Shown here in pieces: positions 1-5,448 of a stretch of DNA of 5,448 nt. Each line of letters opens with the position of its first letter. Within the stretch, counting starts at the first letter, position 1. Below the pieces are notes generated by a model that saw only the letters and a program-made list of their open reading frames with translations, was not told the DNA's origin and did not search any database. Source of the stretch: an uncultured Lachnospiraceae bacterium (GTDB lineage Bacteria > Bacillota_A > Clostridia > Lachnospirales > Lachnospiraceae); the NCBI GenBank assembly GCA_947564305.1, contig CANOBT010000288.1:1-5448 (forward strand), in the 5' to 3' direction. The position numbers and the translations under genes are program-made.

Positions 1-10
1 AAGGTACTAT

Positions 11-1819
11 ATGGAAAGTCAGAAAGTTTCTAAAAACTCTTTTGACCCTAACATCTTATCTAAAGCAGCCGTTCTACAAATTCAGCGAGGGTATGAATAT
101 CATATGGAAATGAAAAAAAAACTTCCGATTGGAATCGAATTTTTTAAAGATTTTAAGAGAGACGATTTTTATTATGTGGACAAAACAGGCTTTATCCGTG
201 ATCTGATCAATCTAAGAGGGAGCATCAATCTGATTACGAGGCCAAGGCGTTTTGGGAAAAGCCTGAATATGAATATGCTGAAATCTTTTTTTGAAATAGG
301 GACAGATCCGGCTTTATTTGACGGACTGGAGATTTCAAAGGAGACTGCAATCTGTGAACAGTATATGGGGAAATATCCGGTCATATCCATTAGCCTGAAA
401 GACGCGGAGGGGATGGAGTTTCAGACAGCGTATGATATGTTGGGAAGTGTAATCGGTGAAGAGGCGAGGCGTTTTGACTATCTATTGGAGAGCGACAAAT
501 TGACTCAGTCTGATAAGAAAAAACTAAATCGCTTAATTGATGAGGAATTTGAAAAACAAGCTACTCTTCATAATAGCTTGAGGCTTTTAACCGGATTATT
601 GTTTAAGCACTACAAAATCCCGGTTATTGTCTTGATAGACGAGTATGATGTACCTTTGGATAAGGCTTATCAGGATGGATTTTATCCGGAGATGGTAAGA
701 CTCATCCGGTCTTTATTCAGTCAGGTATTTAAAACGAATCCGAATATCTATTTTGCTGTGATTACGGGATGTCTTCGGATTGCGAGAGAGAGTATTTTTA
801 CAGGGCTTAATAATTTTAAGGTGAGGACAATCTCAGATATCGACTTTTCCGAATATTTTGGTTTTACTGACAGGGAAGTACGGGATATGCTGTCCTATTA
901 TGGTCTTGAAGATTCGTTTGATGAAATAAAGGAATGGTATGACGGATATCATTTCGGGGATAAAGACGTCTATTGTCCGTGGGATGTGATTAATCAGTGT
1001 GATAAGTTACGTGCATGGAAGGAAGCGCCGATGGAAGCACATTGGGAAAACAGCAGCAGTAATGCAATTGTACAGGATATTCTTGCAACAGCAACGGAAA
1101 CAACGAAGAGCCAGATGGAAGCTTTGATTTCCGGTGAGGTGGTGGAAAAGGTGCTGATTCCGGAATTGACCTACACAGACTTTGACAGTGAAGACGAGGA
1201 GACCCGCCAGACATACCTGTGGAGTGTGCTTTTTGCGACAGGATATCTGACAGATGCAGGGAAGCCGGAAAATGGAGTTCATAAACTTGTGATTCCAAAC
1301 AGAGAAGTGCAGGGGATTTATGAAAAAAGGATTCGCTCATGGTTTAAAATGAAAGTGATCAATGATACGGACAGATGGAAAAAGTTCTGTGAGGCTGTAA
1401 AAGCAGGAGACACCGGAGAGATGCAGAGATTATTTAATGAGTTTATGTCTGTATCCATCAGTATTCGAGATACATTTGTAAAGAAAGAAATGAAAGAAAA
1501 TTATTATCATGGAATACTGCTGGGATTGCTTGGCGCGGAAGGAAGCTGGAGTGTAAAATCGAATGCAGAATCAGGAATTGGATATACGGATATCAGGTTA
1601 GAGGTTCCGGTAGAGAAAGTAGGATGCGTCATAGAGGTGAAGTATGCGGAGGACGGAAAGTATGAGCAGGCATGTGCCGCAGCTATGAAGCAGATTGAGG
1701 ATGACGGATATGTGGATGCATTGAAGCAGGACGGGATGCAGACAATCCATAAATATGCGATTGCCTGCTATAAGAAAAGCTGCAGGATAGCTTACCACAT
1801 GGAGGAAGGGATTTTTTAA
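11..1819 (+). CDS. AAA-ATPase-like / PD-(D/E)XK nuclease-like protein (DUF1703 type)
   Basis: Complete 602-residue protein of unknown cellular role, with the two-domain layout of the AAA-ATPase_like plus DUF1703 family. The N-terminal domain (about residues 37-270) opens with the family hallmark LPIGIEFFKDF and YYVDKTG. The P-loop is TRPRRFGKS (76-84), where T76 replaces the usual first glycine. Walker B is VIVLIDEYD (205-213, D210/E211). The sensor-like segment TGCLRIARESIFTGLNN follows at 252-268, then the family motif EWYDGYHFG (308-316). The C-terminal domain (about 480-602) has YYHGILLGLLG, ESGIGYTDI and IEVKY, giving candidate catalytic residues D527, E542 and K544. Both catalytic centres look intact. 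The start at 11 has a weak AAGG six bases upstream; M32 or M34 (104 or 110) would remove a leader of about 33 residues that most family members lack. No signal peptide or membrane helix is seen, so it is probably cytoplasmic. DNA-related activity is inferred from the fold only. Confidence 0.9.
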   Translation: MESQKVSKNSFDPNILSKAAVLQIQRGYEYHMEMKKKLPIGIEFFKDFKRDDFYYVDKTGFIRDLINLRGSINLITRPRRFGKSLNMNMLKSFFEIGTDPALFDGLEISKETAICEQYMGKYPVISISLKDAEGMEFQTAYDMLGSVIGEEARRFDYLLESDKLTQSDKKKLNRLIDEEFEKQATLHNSLRLLTGLLFKHYKIPVIVLIDEYDVPLDKAYQDGFYPEMVRLIRSLFSQVFKTNPNIYFAVITGCLRIARESIFTGLNNFKVRTISDIDFSEYFGFTDREVRDMLSYYGLEDSFDEIKEWYDGYHFGDKDVYCPWDVINQCDKLRAWKEAPMEAHWENSSSNAIVQDILATATETTKSQMEALISGEVVEKVLIPELTYTDFDSEDEETRQTYLWSVLFATGYLTDAGKPENGVHKLVIPNREVQGIYEKRIRSWFKMKVINDTDRWKKFCEAVKAGDTGEMQRLFNEFMSVSISIRDTFVKKEMKENYYHGILLGLLGAEGSWSVKSNAESGIGYTDIRLEVPVEKVGCVIEVKYAEDGKYEQACAAAMKQIEDDGYVDALKQDGMQTIHKYAIACYKKSCRIAYHMEEGIF

Positions 1820-1845
1820 GGAAGTCTCTTAATTACAAAAAATTT

Positions 1846-1850
1846 GGAGG
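1846..1850 (+). promoter_or_regulatory. Ribosome binding site of the sodium symporter gene
   Basis: GGAGG lies six bases before the ATG at 1857, a near-ideal Shine-Dalgarno site that fixes this start. The 37 bases between the preceding stop codon and this ATG show neither a hairpin terminator nor a convincing -35/-10 pair, so read-through from the upstream gene is possible. Confidence 0.85.
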
Positions 1851-1856
1851 ATTATT

Positions 1857-3254
1857 ATGGACAAGGTTTCATCGTCTAAACACAAAAATGGAACAGCCGG
1901 CCCGCGCGGAAAGTTTTCGGGCCGTATTGGGTATGTACTTGCCGTTGCGGGTTCAGCCGTAGGTCTTGGAAACACATGGCGTTTTCCATATCTGGCCGCA
2001 AAATACGGCGGCGGAATGTTTCTGTTAGTCTATTTGCTTCTGACAGTAACATTTGGTTACGTGCTGATTGTCTCAGAAACTGCTTTGGGCCGTATGACAA
2101 AAAAGAGTCCTGTTGGAGCGTTTCATGCATTTGGAAAAAGCGCGCCTTTTCACTTTGGCGGTTGGATCAATGCAGTGGTTCCTATGCTGATTGTTCCATA
2201 TTATTGTGTGATTGGTGGGTGGGTTCTTAAATTTCTGTTTGAATATTTAAAAGGTAACGCTGGCGCTCTGGCGGAAAATGGATATTTTTCAGATTTTATC
2301 GCCTCCTCCGGCAGTGTGGAATTATGGTTTCTACTGTTTGCCGGACTGGTTCTTTTCGTGGTATTGGCGGGAGTAAAAAAGGGTGTAGAGCAAGTGACAA
2401 AGGTTATGATGCCTATTTTGATTATTCTCGCTGTTTTTGTAGCCGGATATTCGGTCACCCGCCCCGGCGCATGGGAAGGGGTCAAATATTTTTTGATTCC
2501 AAACTTTGATACCTTTTCCTGGATGACGGTTGTGACGGCAATGGGGCAGATGTTCTATTCACTCTCTATTGCAATGGGGGTGCTTTATACCTATGGTTCC
2601 TATATTGACAAAGATGTAGATATTGAAAAAAGTACGAAACAGGTTGAATTTTTCGATACAGGGATTGCTATTTTGGCAGGTCTGATGATTATTCCTGCTG
2701 TTTTTGCCTTTTCTGGCGGAGATATGGAGATGCTGCAGGCCGGACCGTCGCTTACATTTATCACACTCCCTAAAGTCTTTGCAAACATGGGAATCGGAAC
2801 TTTGGTAGGCTCTGCTTTTTTTCTGATGTTTTTATTTGCCGCGCTGACAAGCGCTATTTCGCTGTTGGAAACAAGTGTTTCCACCCTGGAAGACGAACTT
2901 CATTGGAGTCGTTCAAAATGCTGTATACTGATGGGCGGTGTTATGGTAATTGTTGGAACAGCCTCTGCCCTTGGATATGGTGTTTGGGATTTTGTCAAGA
3001 TTTTCGGGATGCAGGTTTTAGACTTTATTGACTTTCTTACAAACTCTGTCATGATGCCATTGGGGGCTCTTGCTACCTGTATTTTGATTTTCCGTGCAGT
3101 GGGTTTTGAGAAAATTGATGCGGAGGTGGAACAGTCTTCCGCTTTCCGGCGGAAGAAAATGTATCATTTTTTCCTGAGGTATCTGGCTCCAATCTGCATT
3201 TTGATTATTTTGTTCAGTTCGATTGCAAATGTGTTGGGATGGATTTCGATGTAA
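1857..3254 (+). CDS. Sodium-dependent amino-acid-type transporter (NSS/SNF family)
   Basis: Complete 465-residue membrane symporter of the neurotransmitter:sodium symporter family, which imports amino acids using the Na+ gradient. About 11 helices are visible (roughly 25-45, 52-75, 102-128, 155-172, 180-200, 224-248, 266-286, 313-340, 354-375, 384-412, 437-462), the usual bacterial count. TM1 carries AGSAVGLGNTWRFPY (31-45). By alignment from memory with LeuT, G32, A34, V35 and N39 fall at sodium-site positions, as do S235 (TM6), D267 (TM7) and A328, T331 and S332 (TM8). Gate pairs also match: R42/D392 outside and R17/D346 inside. M240 replaces the substrate-pocket Phe259 of LeuT, a feature I recall from MhsT/TnaT-like members that take larger or aromatic side chains. 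The substrate cannot be named: no tryptophanase or other catabolic gene is adjacent. No small MetS-like partner ORF follows. A strong terminator lies just downstream. Confidence 0.95.
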   Translation: MDKVSSSKHKNGTAGPRGKFSGRIGYVLAVAGSAVGLGNTWRFPYLAAKYGGGMFLLVYLLLTVTFGYVLIVSETALGRMTKKSPVGAFHAFGKSAPFHFGGWINAVVPMLIVPYYCVIGGWVLKFLFEYLKGNAGALAENGYFSDFIASSGSVELWFLLFAGLVLFVVLAGVKKGVEQVTKVMMPILIILAVFVAGYSVTRPGAWEGVKYFLIPNFDTFSWMTVVTAMGQMFYSLSIAMGVLYTYGSYIDKDVDIEKSTKQVEFFDTGIAILAGLMIIPAVFAFSGGDMEMLQAGPSLTFITLPKVFANMGIGTLVGSAFFLMFLFAALTSAISLLETSVSTLEDELHWSRSKCCILMGGVMVIVGTASALGYGVWDFVKIFGMQVLDFIDFLTNSVMMPLGALATCILIFRAVGFEKIDAEVEQSSAFRRKKMYHFFLRYLAPICILIILFSSIANVLGWISM

Positions 3255-3300
3255 AAGGAGCGGCGCAAAAAACGAAGTGATGTTTGTATAAAGAAAAGAG

Positions 3301-3334
3301 AAGCGGATAAGCACACTATGCTTACCCGCTTTTT
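3301..3334 (+). terminator. Intrinsic terminator between convergent genes, probably bidirectional
   Basis: Arms 3301-3313 and 3319-3331 form a 13-position stem with one A/C mismatch (3307/3325) around a five-base loop. A T-run (3330-3334) completes the stem and follows it. It lies 46 bases after the symporter stop. Read on the - strand, the mismatch becomes a G-U wobble pair and the following bases are T-rich (CTCTTTTCTT), so the same hairpin can also stop the permease operon arriving from the right. The rest of the 161-base gap (3255-3415) shows nothing else I can support. Confidence 0.85.
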
Positions 3335-3415
3335 GTACGTTAAATATGATTGTCCTCCGGTAATAAAGCGATAAAACCATAACAGTTCTACCGCTTATAT
3401 CTGATAACTCCAAAC

Positions 3416-4141
3416 TCACACTTTCAATTCAGTCCTGCGCATCATAAAATAAGAACAGACACTTAAGATTCCGACAACCGCAATTAATACTGAAAAAGGA
3501 TAAACTAACCGAATCGAGCCATCTTCCATATAACCAAGGCTTATGAGGGCAAATCTCAGTATACTTTTTTTGAGGCTGTCCGGTGAAGCTGGTCCAAACA
3601 GGAATGAGATTCCTGCAAGCAAACCTGTTCCAAGGGCAACGCCAAGAACAATAGCTCCCTTTATCGATAGATTTTTGATGACAAGGGATGCGAAGAAAAA
3701 CAGGCTGCAGATTAGCATATAAATCAGGAACAGCCAGAACCAGGAGAAAACAGCCGGTTTCCCATACCCATATAAACTGCCGAAAAAGCTACTGTAGTCA
3801 GTCGCTGCATGCAGAATATTTGCGATAATTGTATCTGCAAACGACATAAATCCAGACATAAAAGCAAACAGGGAAATGGTTCCGATGAAGAAATACGTCC
3901 TGGTAAAGCCGTTTTGTATTAACATCTTAAAATCTTCTGTAAGTTGGAGGATTCCCAGAATACCAATAAAAATCATGGTATTCATCTCCAGGCAGTTTAT
4001 ACCTCCGCCGAAACTGCCTGTCAGGATATAGTTTATTCCGCAGGCAACTATGATGACCACAGTGAGTGCAAGATAAAAGATGAACGCATATTTGATAGAA
4101 GTCATACATTCATAACGAATTACAGTAACTAATTTTTTCAT
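3416..4141 (-). CDS. ABC-2-type transporter permease, six transmembrane helices
   Basis: Complete 241-residue integral membrane protein, the likely membrane partner of the ATPase encoded just upstream. The sequence has a short basic, cytoplasmic N-terminus (MKKLVTVIRYE) and about six hydrophobic segments. In numbering from this ATG these are roughly 15-39, 53-68, 81-106, 130-156, 161-184 and 213-233. That is a usual size for a half-transporter permease of the small GntR-linked ABC systems. The only recognisable signal is this topology plus the operon position; no residue identifies a substrate. The ATG at 4141 is preferred because AGGTGG (4155-4150) lies eight bases upstream. A GTG at 4153 would add four residues but sits inside that binding site. 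The ATPase stop codon is 14 bases upstream, so translation is probably coupled. No second permease follows, so the transporter is likely a homodimer of this subunit (inference). Confidence 0.85.
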   Translation of the reverse strand: MKKLVTVIRYECMTSIKYAFIFYLALTVVIIVACGINYILTGSFGGGINCLEMNTMIFIGILGILQLTEDFKMLIQNGFTRTYFFIGTISLFAFMSGFMSFADTIIANILHAATDYSSFFGSLYGYGKPAVFSWFWLFLIYMLICSLFFFASLVIKNLSIKGAIVLGVALGTGLLAGISFLFGPASPDSLKKSILRFALISLGYMEDGSIRLVYPFSVLIAVVGILSVCSYFMMRRTELKV

Positions 4142-4149
4142 ATTCCTTC

Positions 4150-4155
4150 CCACCT
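4150..4155 (-). promoter_or_regulatory. Ribosome binding site of the permease gene
   Basis: AGGTGG on the - strand lies between the ATPase stop codon (4158-4156) and the permease ATG at 4141, with an eight-base spacer. A second purine run (GGAAGG) lies only three bases from the ATG. This arrangement decides for ATG 4141 over the in-frame GTG at 4153. Confidence 0.65.
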
Positions 4156-5010
4156 TTACTCATTTTCCGTTAATTTGACAAACAATTTCTGCAAGTTCAT
4201 GCTGGTAATCTGCAAAGGACTGTTTTCCGGCAGTTTTTCCCGTGGCCCAAGAATATAGGCAAGGGCTAAGCCTCCCAGTTCATCCTGCCCGATTACATTT
4301 TTATCTTTGCAGTAATCCAGGACTTTATCCGCCGGTCCGGAAATGCAGTATCCTCGGTCCATCAGATTGTCCACAGATTCCTGCAGCAAGATATGTCCTT
4401 TGTCAATGAGAACAACTTCCTCGATGAGGTTGGCCACTTCTTCAATCAAATGGGTTGCCAGGATAATGGTCCGCCCACGTTCCTCATAATCCTGCAATAG
4501 TAAGCGATAGAACAGTTCCCGATGGTTGGCATCCAGTCCAAGGACCGGTTCATCAAAAATAACATAGGGCACATCCAGGGCAAGCGCCACAGTCAGTTTA
4601 AAGATGGACTGCTGGCCCTTCGATAATGCCGGAAAGCGCTTTCCTGTATCCAGAGAAAATTTCTCTGCAATTTCATAAGCTTTATCCAATTCAAAATGGT
4701 CATAAAACTGGTTGGTCCATTTAAAAATTTCTTTGATTTTCAAGTTGGAATTATACAAGTCCTTTTCACTCATACAATAAAGTTTTTCATGTACTGCCAT
4801 ATTCTCTTTTGCCGGAAGCCCGTCTATCAGGATTTCACCCTCGTCGGCAAAAATGCGGTTGGCAATGATATTAATGAGTGTCGTTTTGCCGGCGCCGTTC
4901 CTGCCCAAAAATCCGTAAATCTTCCCATGCTCAAAAGAGAAGGAGACATTTTCAAGTGCCGTAACACGCCCGTATCGTTTTGTAATATTTTTAATCTGGA
5001 TTGCATTCAT
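4156..5010 (-). CDS. ABC transporter ATP-binding protein (YtrB/BcrA-like)
   Basis: Complete ATPase subunit that would power the permease encoded next. In numbering from ATG 5016 (286 residues) the Walker A is GRNGAGKTT (38-46), the signature LSKGQQ (131-136), the Walker B YVIFDEP (151-157, catalytic E156), the D-loop GLD (160-162) and the H-loop H189. All are intact. The Q-loop region reads CMSEKDLY (81-88), with Ser/Glu where Gln is usual; I recall Glu here in GntR-linked relatives, so it is probably a subfamily trait rather than damage. The C-terminal ~80 residues are a variable extension with no motif I recognise. Start: ATG 5010 (284 residues) has AAAGGGG eight bases upstream, whereas ATG 5016 would have only two bases of spacing. 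The gene overlaps the regulator's 3' end by 20 bases, suggesting translational coupling. Drug, peptide or lipid export is possible, but the substrate is unknown. Confidence 0.93.
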   Translation of the reverse strand: MNAIQIKNITKRYGRVTALENVSFSFEHGKIYGFLGRNGAGKTTLINIIANRIFADEGEILIDGLPAKENMAVHEKLYCMSEKDLYNSNLKIKEIFKWTNQFYDHFELDKAYEIAEKFSLDTGKRFPALSKGQQSIFKLTVALALDVPYVIFDEPVLGLDANHRELFYRLLLQDYEERGRTIILATHLIEEVANLIEEVVLIDKGHILLQESVDNLMDRGYCISGPADKVLDYCKDKNVIGQDELGGLALAYILGPREKLPENSPLQITSMNLQKLFVKLTENE

Positions 5011-5374
5011 CTGCATAACCCCTTTCTATCAGCATGATAATTTCTTCTTTTGACATTTGCAGCTTCAGCGCCTCACGTATCAAAGCTGCAATATACTGGC
5101 TGTAAAACTGACTCTGCCGTTTTTTACGTATCCGCTCTACGGCCCCCTCTTTTACAAACATTCCAAGTCCTCTCTTTTTGTAAATGATTTCTTCATCCAC
5201 CAGAAGGTTCATCCCCTTCAGGACCGTGTGGGGATTGATGCCAAGCAGGGCGGATATTTCATTCGTGGATGGAATCTTCGATTCTTCCGGGAAGACCTTT
5301 GTAAAAATCGCATCTTCCAATTGTTCAGCAATCTGGATAAAAATGGGTTTATCCAGGTCAGGATTTATATGCAA
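4991..5374 (-). CDS. GntR-family transcriptional regulator, YtrA subfamily
   Basis: Complete 127-residue DNA-binding regulator, probably a repressor of its own operon. The N-terminal ~75 residues form a GntR winged helix: PIFIQIAEQLEDAI (10-23), then SKIPSTNEISALLGINPHTV (32-51), the helix-turn-helix with the family's P-S-x-x-E-I-S and N-P-x-T-V pattern. A wing with KKRGLGMFV (66-74) follows. The C-terminal ~50 residues are a short helical dimerisation segment, with no large ligand-binding domain, which is the mark of the YtrA subfamily. Such regulators typically control an adjacent ABC transporter, as here. The start codon is TTG (5374-5372). Stop codons TGA TGA lie in frame just upstream, and GAGGTG (5387-5382) sits seven bases before it, so no ATG start is available before the DNA-binding domain. 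The 3' end overlaps the ATPase gene. Confidence 0.93.
   Translation of the reverse strand: MHINPDLDKPIFIQIAEQLEDAIFTKVFPEESKIPSTNEISALLGINPHTVLKGMNLLVDEEIIYKKRGLGMFVKEGAVERIRKKRQSQFYSQYIAALIREALKLQMSKEEIIMLIERGYADECNPD
5019..5025 (-). promoter_or_regulatory. Ribosome binding site of the ABC ATPase gene, inside the regulator gene
   Basis: AAAGGGG on the - strand lies within the last codons of the GntR gene, eight bases before ATG 5010 and only two before ATG 5016. The spacing favours the internal ATG as the real start of the ATPase gene. Confidence 0.6.
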
Positions 5375-5381
5375 TGCTCAT

Positions 5382-5387
5382 CACCTC
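5382..5387 (-). promoter_or_regulatory. Ribosome binding site fixing the TTG start of the GntR gene
   Basis: GAGGTG on the - strand with a seven-base spacer to TTG 5374. The nearby ATG at 5381-5379 is out of frame with the regulator, and the in-frame codons immediately upstream are stops, so this site supports a TTG start. Confidence 0.7.
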
Positions 5388-5414
5388 GCTTATCTGTCGG
5401 ACGGGCGATGACGT

Positions 5415-5447
5415 GCGAGATTGCTCTGGACGAGCCGAACATCTCGC
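5415..5447. repeat. Inverted repeat upstream of the GntR operon
   Basis: Perfect 7-base arms GCGAGAT (5415-5421) and ATCTCGC (5441-5447) enclose an inner 4-base stem, GCTC (5423-5426) with GAGC (5432-5435), and a 5-base loop. The flanks of the inner stem are unequal (one and five bases). No T-run follows on either strand, so it is not a terminator. It could be a regulator-binding site or a leader structure of the operon, or chance in GC-rich sequence. The region from 5395 to the window end is about 61% GC by hand count, well above the rest. I see no clear promoter on either strand here. Confidence 0.35.
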
Positions 5448-5448
5448 T

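Noticed and set aside
990..1340. Open frames of 116 and 91 codons on the - strand.
   Set aside because: They mirror the conserved AAA/DUF1703 coding sequence and resemble no protein; typical antisense shadows.
1820..1856. Possible promoter or terminator between the ATPase-nuclease gene and the symporter gene.
   Set aside because: Only 37 bases, with no hairpin and no credible -35/-10 pair; only the ribosome binding site is supported.
3135..3156. Perfect 8-base inverted repeat TCTTCCGC/GCGGAAGA with a 6-base loop inside the symporter gene.
   Set aside because: It lies in a coding stretch for SSAFRRKK with no T-run on either strand, so it is not a terminator; most likely chance.
3254..3294. 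AAAGGAG followed by GTG/ATG after the symporter stop, considered as a small MetS-like partner ORF.
   Set aside because: The frame closes after three or four codons (ATG TTT GTA TAA), so no small protein is encoded.
3018..3419. 133-codon open frame on the - strand across the symporter end and the intergenic gap.
   Set aside because: It runs through the symporter coding region and the terminator hairpin, with low-complexity residues and no recognisable domain.
4696..5037. 113-codon open frame on the + strand.
   Set aside because: It lies opposite the ABC ATPase gene, whose intact Walker A falls in this stretch; no family motif or ribosome binding site supports it.

Overview
The window looks like an ordinary chromosomal stretch from a gut Firmicute, most likely a Lachnospiraceae-type Clostridia. 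That rests on the moderate to low GC content, strong GGAGG-type ribosome binding sites, and the gene families present: an AAA-ATPase-like/PD-(D/E)XK protein, a bacterial neurotransmitter:sodium symporter, and a YtrA-type GntR/ABC operon. No species can be named from the sequence alone.

The left part is read on the + strand. First comes a 602-residue protein combining an AAA-ATPase-like domain with a C-terminal PD-(D/E)XK nuclease-like domain (11-1819). After 37 bases with no visible terminator comes a complete 465-residue sodium-dependent amino-acid-type transporter (1857-3254). The two could share a transcript, but nothing in the sequence ties their functions together. A strong hairpin with a T-run (3301-3334) ends the + strand unit.

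The right part is read on the - strand and converges on that hairpin. In transcription order it encodes a short GntR-family regulator of the YtrA type (4991-5374, TTG start), an ABC transporter ATPase (4156-5010, overlapping the regulator's end) and a six-helix ABC-2-type permease (3416-4141). The three genes overlap or nearly abut, so they look like one translationally coupled, self-regulated operon for a small ABC exporter. Its substrate cannot be read from the sequence; relatives of this layout are often linked to antimicrobial peptide or cell-envelope stress responses.

The last ~55 bases (5395-5448) are clearly more GC-rich than the rest and carry an inverted repeat. They are open in all three - strand frames for some distance, so the upstream context of the regulator is unresolved. 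I found no RNA gene, CRISPR array, insertion sequence or clear new system. The least understood item is the ATPase-nuclease protein.
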